A stretch of 41,893 nt of DNA from Lachnospiraceae bacterium (GCA_017613435.1 JAGADU010000143.1:1-41893); one strand, 5' to 3'. Shown: positions 7,606 to 16,884, counted from the first letter of the stretch. Numbers and translations are program-made. The notes: generated from the letters alone by a model not told the origin.

Positions 7606-8061
7606 ATGGGAATGTTTGATGCTTTGGATGTTTCTGCTTCCGGTCTTACCGCGCAGAGATACCGTATGGATATAATCTCCGAAAATGTTGCGAATGCCAA
7701 TACCACGCGTAAGGAAGACGGCAGCATTTACAGGAGAAAAGTTGTTACTTTTGAAGCAAAAGGTGCCGACGGTCTGCCTTTTAAAACAGTGCTCGGACGC
7801 TCGACCGCCGATTTGTCCGACAATCTCGGAAAAGGCGTTCGCATTACTTCGGTTCGCGAAGACAAAACATCCGATTTCAAGAAAGTTTACGATCCCTCGC
7901 ACCCCGATGCGGACGAGGCGGGATATGTTTATTATCCGAACGTGGATATTATTACCGAGATGACCAACCTTATTGATGCTTCGCGTGCTTACGAAGCCAA
8001 TGCAACGGTTGTCGATGCAACAAAAAACATGCTTCAGCAGGGATTACAGATCGGTAAGTAA
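7606..8061 (+). CDS. flgC: Flagellar basal-body rod protein FlgC
   Basis: This is a 151-residue proximal rod subunit. The N-terminal heptad region has MDIISENVANANTTR, the standard rod/hook/filament signature. The C-terminal part has the FlgC pattern DIITEMTNLIDASRAYEANATV followed by a helix rich in Gln and Lys. A textbook AAGGAGG stands seven to eight bases before the ATG and overlaps the end of flgB, so the two are translated together. Family and start are both clear. Confidence 0.96.
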   Translation: MGMFDALDVSASGLTAQRYRMDIISENVANANTTRKEDGSIYRRKVVTFEAKGADGLPFKTVLGRSTADLSDNLGKGVRITSVREDKTSDFKKVYDPSHPDADEAGYVYYPNVDIITEMTNLIDASRAYEANATVVDATKNMLQQGLQIGK

Positions 8062-8077
8062 TAAAGGTTAACATAAT

Positions 8078-8398
8078 ATGGACAGAATATCAAAAGTATA
8101 CGGCATAGATACCGAAGCCGTAAAGAATTTAAAACAAATGGCCGGTCAGGAAAGAGTCGGAGGCGATAACGACATGTTCAAGTCCCTTCTTGATTCGGCG
8201 ATAAACAATATCAATACGACCAATGCCTATTTATCGAATGCCGAAAACGAAAAGATTAAATTTGCGCTCGGCGAAAGCGAATCGACACATGATTTGACGA
8301 TTGCCCTGCAAAAAGCTTCGACGGCACTTCAATATACGGTTGCCGTCAGAGACAAATTCCTTGAAGCATATAAGGAAATAATGAATATGCAAATATAA
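8078..8398 (+). CDS. fliE: Flagellar hook-basal body protein FliE
   Basis: This is a 106-residue protein that joins the MS ring to the rod and is the first substrate placed by the export apparatus. The C-terminal half is diagnostic: STHDLTIALQKASTAL followed by VRDKFLEAYKEIMNMQI, the FliE signature in which a beta-hairpin meets the rod helix. Position directly after flgC is the usual one. The ribosome site (AAAGGT) is moderate. The 58-base gap before fliF contains a weak 6-bp inverted repeat (8410-8415 with 8425-8430) but no terminator. Confidence 0.95.
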   Translation: MDRISKVYGIDTEAVKNLKQMAGQERVGGDNDMFKSLLDSAINNINTTNAYLSNAENEKIKFALGESESTHDLTIALQKASTALQYTVAVRDKFLEAYKEIMNMQI

Positions 8399-8456
8399 AA
8401 GGGGTTTTGCTTAATGTTTTTTCGATTAAGAATTCTTGTTAATTCGGGAGAATGAT

Positions 8457-10076
8457 ATGTTTGAAAAACTGATTGACAAATTAAAAGAACTTCCGCCCAA
8501 GTTTCTGGCTTGGTGGAACAAATTCACAAGAAATCAAAAAGTAATGATTATCAGTGTGGCACTCGGCGTCATAGCGGCGTTTGCCATTCTTATTGCGGTT
8601 GTCACCAGAACTCAGTACGTTCATATCATAACCTGCGAAAACGCAACGCAGGCTTCTCAGGTACAGGAACTTTTAAGCGCGAATAACATCAATTATAAAG
8701 TTTCCGAATCCGGACTTGTTTTCTCCATCGACAAAACCAAAGTATCCGAGGCAAATATTCTTCTCGGTTCAAATAATATCCTGACGGATCCGTATTCGGA
8801 TTTGGACAATGTTCTTGCGACATCCCTTTCCACGACCGAAGCCGACAAGCAGAAGATGTATACGGCTTACAGGGAAAACAAATTGAAGAAAGACCTTGAA
8901 AGTCTTTCTTTTGTCGATACCGCAAGCGTTAATATGTTCGTTCCCGAAAACGACGGAACTCTTATCAGAAACAACAAGGAATCCTCGGTACAGATTACTT
9001 TGGGCCTTTCCGGAGAATGCAGCCCCGAAAACGCAACGGCGATAGCAAGAATGGCCAAAACCGTTGTCGGAAACGATACAACCGACAATATCGTAATTAT
9101 CGACAGAAACGGCAATCTTTTGTTCTCGGGCGGAGACGAATCCTCGCTCGCAGGTTATGCAACGAGTACGCTTTCTCTTAAACAGGAAGCCGAGAGAGTC
9201 GTAAGAAACGATGTGTCAAACGTACTTTTGGGAACCAAGGAATTCGATTACGTAGTGGTTTCTCCGAGTCTCGTTCTTGATTTATCCTCACAGGAAGTTC
9301 AGAAAACCACATATACTCCCGCTGACGGACAGACTCAGGGTCTTTTGTCCCACGAAACAAGTTACGAAGCCGAATCCGAAGGCGGAACGGCTCTTATTCC
9401 CGGCACCGACAGCAACGTTGAACAGAATACGACTTATGTTTACGAAAACGGCGGCGGAAATTCAAGCACGGTCACACAATTCGAGAAAGATTATCTTCCG
9501 AATACCGAAACCGTTTTGCAAAGCATTCCCGCAGGCGGCATCAAATATGACGAATCATCGATTGCGGTAACCGCCATCAGACTTAAAGTCATAAAAGAAG
9601 AAGACGTAAAAGCCCAGGGGCTCCTTGATGAAATGTCATGGGATGAATATAAACTTGCGAACGGAGAAAGAACCAAACTTGAAGTTGACGAAGACTATTA
9701 CAGTCTTATTTCGGATGCTTCGGGTATTTCAAAAAGCGACATTACGGTTGTTGCTTACGAAGAACCGTTCTTTGTAGACAAATCAATCGCCAATTTCAAT
9801 TGGACCAATATAATTCAGATAGCTTTGATAGTTATCATTATGATTCTTCTGGCCCTCGTTGTTTTAAGAACGTTAAAGGGCGAAAAGAAGGGCGAAGAGG
9901 AAGTGGAAGAAATTTCCGTGGAAAAACTTTTGCAGACCATGCCCGAGGAACAGCTTGAAGATATCGATCTCGAAGCCAAATCCGAAACCAGAAAGATGAT
10001 CGAAAAATTTGTTGACGAAAATCCCGAAGCCGTTGCAAACCTTCTTCGCAACTGGCTAAGCGAGGATTGGGGGTAA
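8457..10076 (+). CDS. fliF: Flagellar MS-ring protein FliF
   Basis: FliF builds the membrane-embedded MS ring, the base of the motor. I chose the ATG at 8457 (539 residues) because GGGAG at 8446-8450 is six bases upstream; the frame is open further but has no better start. The first membrane segment is at about residues 32-53. It is followed by the ring-building region (SANNINYKVSESGLVFSID, then a secretin-like part around residues 100-230), a long periplasmic domain, a second membrane segment at about 448-470 and an acidic cytoplasmic tail. The tail ends in ENPEAVANLLRNWLSEDWG, the FliG-binding helix. Length is as expected. fliG starts three bases after the stop. Confidence 0.97.
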   Translation: MFEKLIDKLKELPPKFLAWWNKFTRNQKVMIISVALGVIAAFAILIAVVTRTQYVHIITCENATQASQVQELLSANNINYKVSESGLVFSIDKTKVSEANILLGSNNILTDPYSDLDNVLATSLSTTEADKQKMYTAYRENKLKKDLESLSFVDTASVNMFVPENDGTLIRNNKESSVQITLGLSGECSPENATAIARMAKTVVGNDTTDNIVIIDRNGNLLFSGGDESSLAGYATSTLSLKQEAERVVRNDVSNVLLGTKEFDYVVVSPSLVLDLSSQEVQKTTYTPADGQTQGLLSHETSYEAESEGGTALIPGTDSNVEQNTTYVYENGGGNSSTVTQFEKDYLPNTETVLQSIPAGGIKYDESSIAVTAIRLKVIKEEDVKAQGLLDEMSWDEYKLANGERTKLEVDEDYYSLISDASGISKSDITVVAYEEPFFVDKSIANFNWTNIIQIALIVIIMILLALVVLRTLKGEKKGEEEVEEISVEKLLQTMPEEQLEDIDLEAKSETRKMIEKFVDENPEAVANLLRNWLSEDWG

Positions 10077-10079
10077 ATA

Positions 10080-11093
10080 ATGCGTAACAACGAAGATAAG
10101 ATTTCAGGGCTTCAAAAAGCTGCGATACTTCTGATATCGCTCGGACCCGAGAAATCGGCCAATGTATTCAAACACCTGAAAGAAGAGGAAATCGAAGAAC
10201 TTACTCTTGAGATTGCAAACACGAGATCCGTTTCTCCTCAGGTCAAAGAACAAATCATCAACGAATTCTACGAAGTCTGTCTTGCACAGCAGTATATCGC
10301 CGAAGGCGGTATCGGTTATGCAAAAGAACTTCTCGAAAAAGCACTCGGAAGCGACAAAGCCAATGACGTGCTTAATAAACTGACCTCATCCATTCAGGTT
10401 AAGCCCTTCGAATTCGTCAGAAAGACGGATGCGCAACAGCTTTTATCCTTTATTCAGGATGAGCATCCTCAGACCATCGCTTTGATTCTTTCCTACCTCG
10501 GTCCCACTCAGTGCTCGGCAATCATATCCGCACTCACGCCGGAACTTCAGGCAGATGTTGCAAAAAGAATCGCAACCATGGACAGAACGAGCCCGGATGT
10601 TATCAAAGAAGTCGAAAAAATACTCGAGAGCAAACTCGCAAATCTCGTCAACCAGGATTACACGATTATCGGTGGCGTGGACCACGTTGTCGAAATCCTC
10701 AACCATGTTGACAGAGGAACGGAAAAACATATCATGGAAACCCTCGAAATCGAAGATCCCGAACTTGCGGACGAAATCAGAAAGAAGATGTTCGTATTCG
10801 AAGACATTCTTCTTCTCGACGACAGAGCAATTCAGAGAGTCCTCAGAGACGTCGACAACAACGACCTTGCGATTTCGCTCAAGGGCTCAAACGAAGAAGT
10901 ACAAAATGCTATTTTCAACAATATGTCCAAGCGTCTTGCCACCATGATCAAAGAAGACATGGAATTCATGGGCCCTGTGCGTATGAAGGATGTTGAAGAA
11001 GCCCAGCAGAAGATTGTTAATACCATAAGAAAACTTGAAGACTCCGGAGAAATCGTTATTTCCAGAGGCGGAGGAGATGAGATAATTGTATAA
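10080..11093 (+). CDS. fliG: Flagellar motor switch protein FliG
   Basis: This is a 337-residue C-ring protein that binds FliF by its N domain, FliM by its middle domain and MotA by its C-terminal domain. The armadillo-like middle domain carries the EHPQT motif (DEHPQTIALILSYL, about residues 125-138). The C-terminal torque helix with alternating charges is visible around LLLDDRAIQRVLRDVDNNDL (about 244-263). Overlap with fliH shows tight coupling. Nothing is missing or truncated. Confidence 0.97.
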   Translation: MRNNEDKISGLQKAAILLISLGPEKSANVFKHLKEEEIEELTLEIANTRSVSPQVKEQIINEFYEVCLAQQYIAEGGIGYAKELLEKALGSDKANDVLNKLTSSIQVKPFEFVRKTDAQQLLSFIQDEHPQTIALILSYLGPTQCSAIISALTPELQADVAKRIATMDRTSPDVIKEVEKILESKLANLVNQDYTIIGGVDHVVEILNHVDRGTEKHIMETLEIEDPELADEIRKKMFVFEDILLLDDRAIQRVLRDVDNNDLAISLKGSNEEVQNAIFNNMSKRLATMIKEDMEFMGPVRMKDVEEAQQKIVNTIRKLEDSGEIVISRGGGDEIIV

Positions 11094-11958
11094 TAATCTT
11101 TATAAATCGTCCTACGTCAATCAGGACAAAAAAGTTCGTGTAATTGAATCAAACGATCTTGTTGCAAAAAAACTCGACAGCATCGCGAATACCATTATTT
11201 CCGACAATTCCGACGATCTCGGAGAAGAGATAATGCAGGATGTTTCCGCGTCCACGGTAGCAAGTCTTTTAAGGGACGAAAACGAACCCCGCGTCAAGAA
11301 TTTCGATGTCACACAGACGATAAATCCCAAAAATTCCATGAGCAAGGAATCGGTTCAGGTCGTAAACAATATTGCGAGCGACATTGTGGCAAGAGCCAAT
11401 TCCGAAGCGGAGAAAATAATCAGGGAAGCACAGATAGAAGCCGAAAAAATCAAAAATCAGGCTTATAAAGCCGCAAGAGCCATGGGTTATGACGAAGGCA
11501 TCAATGCCGGCAAGGAAGCTTTGGTCGAAAAAGAACTTCTTTTGAATAAACAAAAAGAAGAACTGATAGAGGAATACAAAGCCAAAATCGATGATATCGA
11601 ACCCGCGCTTGTCGATGTTTTGACGGATATTTACGAACATGTATTTCAGGTGGATTTTTCGGACCGTAAGGAAGTGATTTACTATCTTGCCAAAAATACT
11701 CTGGCTTCCATGGAAACCGGCAAATCCTACGCGCTTCGCCTTTCTCCCGAAGATTTCAATTTCCTTTCGATGCAAAAGAGGGAACTGGTTAAAGGCAGCG
11801 GAATTTCGGTAGACAATCTTGAATTCATAGAAGACAAATCCCTTACGCAGGGGAATGCTTTTATCGAAACGGACGGCGGTATATTCGACTGTTCCGTTAC
11901 GACGCATCTTGAGAATTTACGTAAAACATTACAGGTTCTTAGTTTTGAGAAAGATTGA
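11086..11958 (+). CDS. fliH: Flagellar assembly protein FliH
   Basis: FliH is the stator-like regulator of the export ATPase FliI. The start is a TTG overlapping the last codons of fliG, with GGAGGAG at 11070-11076 as ribosome site, giving 290 residues. The middle (about residues 95-175) is a long Glu/Lys/Ala helix with Ala-rich heptads (EAEKIIREAQIEAEKIKNQA), and the C-terminal domain (about 180-290) resembles the FliH/V-ATPase E-subunit fold that contacts FliI. The N-terminal 80 residues are not conserved by eye, as usual in Firmicutes. The identification rests on these traits and on its place between fliG and fliI. Confidence 0.88.
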   Translation: MYNNLYKSSYVNQDKKVRVIESNDLVAKKLDSIANTIISDNSDDLGEEIMQDVSASTVASLLRDENEPRVKNFDVTQTINPKNSMSKESVQVVNNIASDIVARANSEAEKIIREAQIEAEKIKNQAYKAARAMGYDEGINAGKEALVEKELLLNKQKEELIEEYKAKIDDIEPALVDVLTDIYEHVFQVDFSDRKEVIYYLAKNTLASMETGKSYALRLSPEDFNFLSMQKRELVKGSGISVDNLEFIEDKSLTQGNAFIETDGGIFDCSVTTHLENLRKTLQVLSFEKD

Positions 11959-11969
11959 TTTTCGATTCC

Positions 11970-13271
11970 ATGAACATTGAGAAATATCAGGAAGTAAAAT
12001 ACAAAAAATTCTTCAATAAACTCGGAAAAGTGGTCAATGTTGTCGGCCTTACCGTCGAATCGTCGGGACCCGATGCCACTTTGGGAGATATTTGCAAGAT
12101 TTATACCGATAATCTCAAATCAAATTACATTGTTGCGGAGGTTGTCGGATTTAAAGACAATAAGACGCTTCTGATGCCTTATGAAGTGACTAGCGGCATC
12201 GGATTAGGCTGCCTGGTTGAAAACGAAGGATGTCCTTTAAGTATTCAGGTCGGACCTTTTCTTCTCGGAGAGGTTCTTGACGGCCTCGGCCGCCCGATGG
12301 ATGGACGCGTTTTCACATCGGGCATTTCTTATAGTGTGGAGAACGCTCCTCCCGATCCTATGAGCAGGGAAATCATTAATGAAATCCTTCCTCTGGGCGT
12401 AAAAGCCGTAGACGGTTTGATAACCATCGGAAAAGGCCAGAGAATCGGTATTTTCGCAGGCTCCGGTGTCGGAAAATCCACGCTCATGGGTATGTTTGCG
12501 AGAAATACCAAAGCGGATATTAACGTTATTGCCCTAATCGGAGAGCGTGGCCGTGAGGTAAGGGAATTTATCGAAAGAGACCTCGGCGAAGAAGGCATGA
12601 AACGAAGCGTCGTCGTAGTCGCAACTTCCGATAAACCCGCGCTTGAGAGAAACAAAGCCGCCAAAACCGCGACCGCCATTGCCGAATATTTCAGAGACAA
12701 GGGCAAGGACGTTTTGCTTATGATGGATTCGCTTACACGTTTTTCCATGGCACAGCGCGAAATCGGCTTGGCATCGGGTGAACCGCCCGTTACAAGGGGT
12801 TATCCGCCTTCGGTTTATGCGGAAATGCCAAAGCTTTTGGAGAGAGCCGGCAGAGACGAGAAAGGCTCGATTACAGGTCTTTATACCGTTCTTGTTGACG
12901 GTGATGATTTCAACGAACCCATTACCGATACCGCGCGAAGCATTCTTGACGGACATATCATGTTAAACAGAAAACTGGCCCACAAGAATCATTACCCCGC
13001 CATCGATATTTTGCAATCCATATCCAGATGTATGTCGTCGATTGTCGACAAACAGCAAAAGATGGATGCGGGCAAACTTAAAAACATTCTCGCAACGTAT
13101 CAGGATGCCGAAGACCTTATAAACATCGGTGCTTACAAAAAAGGCTCAAACGCCGCAATCGACGAATCGATTGCATATATCGGAAAAGTTAACGATTTCC
13201 TCATGCAGGCCACCGACGAAAAATTCACTTACGAAGAAACCATAGAGCTTATGCATCAACTGTTTGAATGA
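11970..13271 (+). CDS. fliI: Flagellum-specific ATPase FliI
   Basis: This is a hexameric export ATPase related to the F1 beta subunit that unfolds substrates at the export gate. Walker A is GSGVGKST, Walker B is DVLLMMDSLTRFS, and IGERGREVREFIE and the T3SS-ATPase signature (PPSVYAEMPKLLERAGR) are present. Start choice is uncertain: the ATG at 11970 (433 residues) has no clear ribosome site, while an in-frame TTG at 11955 overlaps the fliH stop and would add five residues. Either way translation is probably coupled to fliH. Length is normal. Confidence 0.96.
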   Translation: MNIEKYQEVKYKKFFNKLGKVVNVVGLTVESSGPDATLGDICKIYTDNLKSNYIVAEVVGFKDNKTLLMPYEVTSGIGLGCLVENEGCPLSIQVGPFLLGEVLDGLGRPMDGRVFTSGISYSVENAPPDPMSREIINEILPLGVKAVDGLITIGKGQRIGIFAGSGVGKSTLMGMFARNTKADINVIALIGERGREVREFIERDLGEEGMKRSVVVVATSDKPALERNKAAKTATAIAEYFRDKGKDVLLMMDSLTRFSMAQREIGLASGEPPVTRGYPPSVYAEMPKLLERAGRDEKGSITGLYTVLVDGDDFNEPITDTARSILDGHIMLNRKLAHKNHYPAIDILQSISRCMSSIVDKQQKMDAGKLKNILATYQDAEDLINIGAYKKGSNAAIDESIAYIGKVNDFLMQATDEKFTYEETIELMHQLFE

Positions 13272-13283
13272 TAGGTAAACAAA

Positions 13284-13739
13284 ATGGCTGTCTACAGATT
13301 TAAAATGCAAAGCGTTCTCGATATAAAAGAAAAGCTCGAAACGCAGGCCAAACAGGAATTCGCGAATGCAAACATTAAACTCATGGAAGAGGAAGCGCTT
13401 CTTGCAGATATCCGAAAAAGAAAAGACGATTATATCGAAGAGGGCGTGAAATTAAGGCTTGAGACCATCGATCCGGTTGCAATCGACATAAACAAAAGAG
13501 CCGTCGAAGTTATGGAAGATAACGAAAAAGCACAGGAGAGAGAAGTTGCCGTAGCAAGAAAAAACGTAGAGGCCGCGAGAAAAAAGATGATGGATGCGCG
13601 TACCGAGACGAAGATGTACGAGAAATTAAAGGAAGACGATTTCAAGGAATTCATGACCGAGGAAGGAAAAGCTGAAAGCAAGGAAATCGATGAACTCAAC
13701 AGTTTCAGATTTTCCGAAAAATCCAAAAGAGGAGAATAA
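13284..13739 (+). CDS. fliJ: Flagellar export chaperone FliJ
   Basis: This is a 151-residue, almost wholly alpha-helical, highly charged coiled-coil protein, matching FliJ, the central-stalk-like component that sits in the FliI hexamer and contacts FlhA. The N-terminal YRFKMQSVLDIKEKLETQAK is the typical FliJ opening (F-x-Y/M-Q-x-V/L-L-x-x-K). Sequence identity in this family is always low, so the call also rests on the coiled-coil composition, the length and the position directly after fliI. The next gene starts two bases after its stop. Confidence 0.88.
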   Translation: MAVYRFKMQSVLDIKEKLETQAKQEFANANIKLMEEEALLADIRKRKDDYIEEGVKLRLETIDPVAIDINKRAVEVMEDNEKAQEREVAVARKNVEAARKKMMDARTETKMYEKLKEDDFKEFMTEEGKAESKEIDELNSFRFSEKSKRGE

Positions 13740-13741
13740 AA

Positions 13742-14608
13742 ATGGCTTCTTCACCCGAAGAGATTAAATTAAAAGAAGAAAAAAAGAAAATCCAGGACGA
13801 GAAGAAAAAGCTGAAAAACGAGCAGAAAAAATCGCAGCAGGATGCAAAGAAACGTGCAAAGGAACTCGCCAAACAGGAAGCCGAACTCTATGACGAAAAT
13901 TCGGGATCGAGCATGTTCGGTGCGATTGTCATTACCATTGTTCTCATCCTTGTTTGGATAGGTATATTCTGCCTTGTGGTCAAACTTGACATCGGAGGCG
14001 TGGGTACCAATGTATTTGCTCCCATTCTTAAAAACATTCCGGTTGTGAAAATGATTCTTCCCAAGGATTCCGTAATCGAAACTCAGGATGTCGAAAGCTA
14101 TTACGGATACACTTCTTTGTCGGATGCCGTTGACAGAATAAAACTCCTCGAGACCGAATTGGCCAATATTCAGGCCGAAAACGAAATCAATAAAGAACAG
14201 ATTGATGCGCTTACGACAGAAATCAACAGACTTAAAACATTCGAAGCAAACCAGGTTGAATTCGACAGGGTTAAAAACCAGTTCTATCAGGAAGTTGTTT
14301 ACTCCGAAAAAGGACCGGGACCCGAACAGTTTGCGAGATATTACGAATCGATCGACCCGGCTACCGCCGAATACATTTACAGACAGGTTGTTCAGGAAGA
14401 AGCGGTAAGCGAAGAAATAAAAGAATACGCAAAAGCTTATTCGGAAATGAAACCCAAGCAGGCGGCTGCAATTTTTAATGCTATGACGGACAATCTTTCG
14501 CTTGCGGCAAAAATTCTCGAAAACATGAATGCCGAAGACCGCGGAAACATTCTCGGCGCGATGAATCCCGATACGGCTGCAAAGATTACCAAAATAATGG
14601 AACCTTAA
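13742..14608 (+). CDS. MgtE-N-domain flagellar protein (YlxF/MotE-like)
   Basis: This 288-residue protein opens with a very Lys/Glu-rich helix (about residues 5-50), followed by one membrane helix (about 57-80) and a short extracellular loop or linker. A coiled coil (about 125-170, SLSDAVDRIKLLETELANIQ) follows. The C-terminal MgtE intracellular-N-like helical repeat has YYESIDPATAEYIYRQV, KAYSEMKPKQAAAIFNAM and ILENMNAEDRGNILGAMNPD. The same architecture and location between fliJ and fliK is known for YlxF in Bacillus and MotE in other bacteria, where MotE helps stator protein MotB. The role here is inferred. It is translated from an AGGAG site at the end of fliJ. Confidence 0.8.
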   Translation: MASSPEEIKLKEEKKKIQDEKKKLKNEQKKSQQDAKKRAKELAKQEAELYDENSGSSMFGAIVITIVLILVWIGIFCLVVKLDIGGVGTNVFAPILKNIPVVKMILPKDSVIETQDVESYYGYTSLSDAVDRIKLLETELANIQAENEINKEQIDALTTEINRLKTFEANQVEFDRVKNQFYQEVVYSEKGPGPEQFARYYESIDPATAEYIYRQVVQEEAVSEEIKEYAKAYSEMKPKQAAAIFNAMTDNLSLAAKILENMNAEDRGNILGAMNPDTAAKITKIMEP

Positions 14609-14610
14609 AC

Positions 14611-14637
14611 TAAAGAATTTTGATTTTCTTTCGATAA
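14611..14637 (+). promoter_or_regulatory. Sigma-28-like promoter before fliK
   Basis: TAAA (14611-14614), exactly 15 bases, then TTCGATAA (14630-14637). The -35 is perfect and the -10 matches 6 of 8 positions of GCCGATAA. Predicted start is near 14644. Confidence 0.5.
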
Positions 14638-14667
14638 AATATTTAGAGATTTTTCTCGAATATTTTT
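14636..14667 (+). promoter_or_regulatory. Hairpin in the fliK leader
   Basis: A stem of about 13 bp with one bulged A pairs 14636-14649 with 14654-14666 around a TTTT loop. It ends just before the fliK ribosome site and is T-rich on its right arm, so it could act as a weak terminator or attenuator for read-through RNA. RNA started at about 14644 would lack most of the left arm. Confidence 0.5.
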
Positions 14668-14683
14668 AGAAAGGAGGAAAATG

Positions 14684-16069
14684 ATGGGTACATCGGGTAT
14701 TACTAATCTTGTAAATGACTTGAATCTCCTTAACGTCGACATTCCTAAGAACGGCGAATCATCCAACGGTGAATTTGCCAAAACTTTCGAAAATGTTTCA
14801 CAAAACGGCGAAATCGAAGCAATCAAATCCAAATCGGTCAATGTTGCGGATGAACTTAAAACTTCCGAAAACAGCGTAAAAGACAATTACCTTAAAGAAA
14901 CAAACGGAAGAAAGTTCGAAAAGAACGTTGAAAACAATAAAGATTCGAACGCCGCTTCCAAAACGGATTCCGAAAATTCCAATATCAAAAAAACAAATAT
15001 TGACAACAAAGAAGAACAGATTGATGCTGCAACGGAAGTTGTTTCCGCGATTGTTAACGCATATTGCGAAGCTTTCGGTTTGACGGTCGACGATTTCAAG
15101 GCATTTCTTGAAGAAAACGACATTTCGGTTTCGGATTTGCTTGATCCCGCAAAAGTTCAGTCAATCGTAATGCAGTTAAACGGTATTACTGATTCTGTTG
15201 ATATTCTTACCGATGACGGTATTTTCGATTCGATCAGAAATCTTGAATTCGTTACGGAGAATAACGCAAACGCATTAAAAGAAGACTTAAATCTCGATTT
15301 ATCGGAAGTTAAGGATTTGCTTGACAATGCAAAAGCAGAACTCGAAGTCGCTTCTCAAAGAGAAGGAGTTGAAATAAAGAGCGTTACGGTTAATCATCAG
15401 GCGGTTGAAGTTAATACGGAAAGAACCGATGAGGTTTTCGAACAAAACGAAATTTCGCCGGTTGAAATCAAACAGAGCACCAAGAGCGATTCCGACAAAA
15501 AACCTTTCGAAAACGAAAGCGGTTTCTCGGGAAATAATTTATCGGGAGATAATCAGGTTCATAACAATTTACAGGTCAATAACGAAGAAGTTGTTTCATA
15601 CTCGGACAGGGTTTCGGAAATCTACGATCAGATCGGTGAGCAGATAAGAAACATTTCAAGCGAAAACATCAGGGAAATCGAGATAAGACTTCAGCCCGAA
15701 ACTCTCGGAACGATTCATGTAAGAGTTTCCGAAAGCCAGGGTGTTATGAAGGCGGAACTTATTACCGATAACGAGAATGTCAAAGCTGTCATTGAAAGTC
15801 AGCTCATTCAGCTTAAACAGGATTTCGACGAATCCGGAATTAAGGTTAACGAAGTCGAAGTAAGAGTTTCGACAAACGAATTTAACGAAAATGCCGAACA
15901 GGATTCCAAGCAGGAAGAAAATGAAGCTGCGGCAAGAACAAATACTCAAAGAAGAATTAATCTTGCGGACGGAATCGATGCGCTTGATGTTGAAGAGTAT
16001 GAAGACGATGAAAAAATTGCCGTTGAAATGATGGCGGCAAACGGTAATTCAATGGATTACAGAGCATAG
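14684..16069 (+). CDS. fliK: Flagellar hook-length control protein FliK
   Basis: FliK is an exported molecular ruler that stops hook growth and switches the export gate. Two ATGs are adjacent (14681, 14684); the AAGGAGG at 14671-14677 is better spaced for 14684. The N-terminal three-quarters is low in hydrophobics, rich in Asn, Glu, Lys and Ser, and poorly conserved, as in the family. The C-terminal hook-length domain is clear at about residues 320-400: IEIRLQPETLGTIHVRVS, then MKAELITDNENVKAVIESQL and LKQDFDESGIKVNEVEV. The likely sigma-28 promoter just upstream suggests extra late expression. Confidence 0.92.
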   Translation: MGTSGITNLVNDLNLLNVDIPKNGESSNGEFAKTFENVSQNGEIEAIKSKSVNVADELKTSENSVKDNYLKETNGRKFEKNVENNKDSNAASKTDSENSNIKKTNIDNKEEQIDAATEVVSAIVNAYCEAFGLTVDDFKAFLEENDISVSDLLDPAKVQSIVMQLNGITDSVDILTDDGIFDSIRNLEFVTENNANALKEDLNLDLSEVKDLLDNAKAELEVASQREGVEIKSVTVNHQAVEVNTERTDEVFEQNEISPVEIKQSTKSDSDKKPFENESGFSGNNLSGDNQVHNNLQVNNEEVVSYSDRVSEIYDQIGEQIRNISSENIREIEIRLQPETLGTIHVRVSESQGVMKAELITDNENVKAVIESQLIQLKQDFDESGIKVNEVEVRVSTNEFNENAEQDSKQEENEAAARTNTQRRINLADGIDALDVEEYEDDEKIAVEMMAANGNSMDYRA

Positions 16070-16079
16070 GAGATTTATT

Positions 16080-16838
16080 ATGGCACTTACAGCACAATAT
16101 GTTGACGGTAAATTACTTACTCAGTCATCTCAAACCGCTCAGGCTAATAAAACCAAAGCAAAAGAAGGTACTCAGGCGGAGCGCGGCTCAAGTGAAATGG
16201 ATAAGGATGCTTTTTTGCAGCTTTTGGTTGCTCAGATGAAGTATCAGGATCCCCTCGAACCCACTTCCAACACGGAGTATATTTCACAATACGCAACGTT
16301 TTCCGAACTCGAACAGATGCAGAACATGTCGGGCAGCCTCACTTTATCGAGAGCAAGCGAAACGGTCGGCAAAGAAGTTATCATTGAGACGAAAATGGAA
16401 TCCGGCGAATCCAAAACTGTTCAGGGATACGTTGAAAAAGTCGTTTACAACGGTTCAAAAGCATATCTTTCGGTTGACGGTTCTCTTTATTCGATCGACG
16501 ATCTTAAAGAAGTTATCGACGGCGAATATTTATCCGGCGCCAATTCCGTTGAAAAGATTCAAAGCATTTTGGAAAAACTTCCCAGAGTCGAAGGCCTTAC
16601 CTTAAACGAAGTCGGAAGCGTAGTCGAAGCTTACAATCTTTACGGAAATTTAAGCGAATATCAGATGTCTCTTCTTTCCAAAGATGCGGAAGAAAAACTT
16701 TTGTCATATGTTTCCAAAGCAAACGAACTTATGGCTGCCGCACTTGTTGAGGACAGAGAGGGCGCAAACACCGAGAATTCGGACATCGACGATATCGAAA
16801 AAAAAGTTGAAGCCGCGGGCGAATCGGGTGAACTTTAA
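16080..16838 (+). CDS. flgD: Flagellar hook assembly (capping) protein FlgD
   Basis: FlgD forms the hook scaffold cap and is exported. The conserved N-terminal motif MDKDAFLQLLVAQMKYQDPL (about residues 40-59) followed by EYISQYATFSELEQMQNM is diagnostic. It is followed by a short beta domain (about 95-140, EVIIETKMESG and a SVDGSLYSIDDL segment). The C-terminal 100 residues do not follow the usual FlgD tail and are helical and acidic, so this may be a lineage-specific extension. The AGGAGA ribosome site overlaps the fliK stop. Confidence 0.93.
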   Translation: MALTAQYVDGKLLTQSSQTAQANKTKAKEGTQAERGSSEMDKDAFLQLLVAQMKYQDPLEPTSNTEYISQYATFSELEQMQNMSGSLTLSRASETVGKEVIIETKMESGESKTVQGYVEKVVYNGSKAYLSVDGSLYSIDDLKEVIDGEYLSGANSVEKIQSILEKLPRVEGLTLNEVGSVVEAYNLYGNLSEYQMSLLSKDAEEKLLSYVSKANELMAAALVEDREGANTENSDIDDIEKKVEAAGESGEL

Positions 16839-16856
16839 ACATTTGATTTTTAATGC

Positions 16857-16884
16857 TAATGATTGGATGTTCTTTTACCGATAA
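16857..16884 (+). promoter_or_regulatory. Sigma-28-like promoter before the TIGR02530-type gene and flgE
   Basis: TAAT (16857-16860), 16 bases, then ACCGATAA (16877-16884). The -10 matches 7 of 8 of the GCCGATAA consensus and the -35 matches 3 of 4. It lies in the 90-base flgD gap, about 40 bases before the next start codon. Confidence 0.45.

Noticed and set aside
8410..8430. CTTAAT/ATTAAG inverted repeat before fliF as a terminator
   Set aside because: The stem is only 6 bp, is AT-rich and is not followed by a T-run.
11269..11907. Antisense frame of 212 codons opposite fliH
   Set aside because: It mirrors the coding bias of fliH and is not supported by a promoter or ribosome site; fliH is well placed in the operon.
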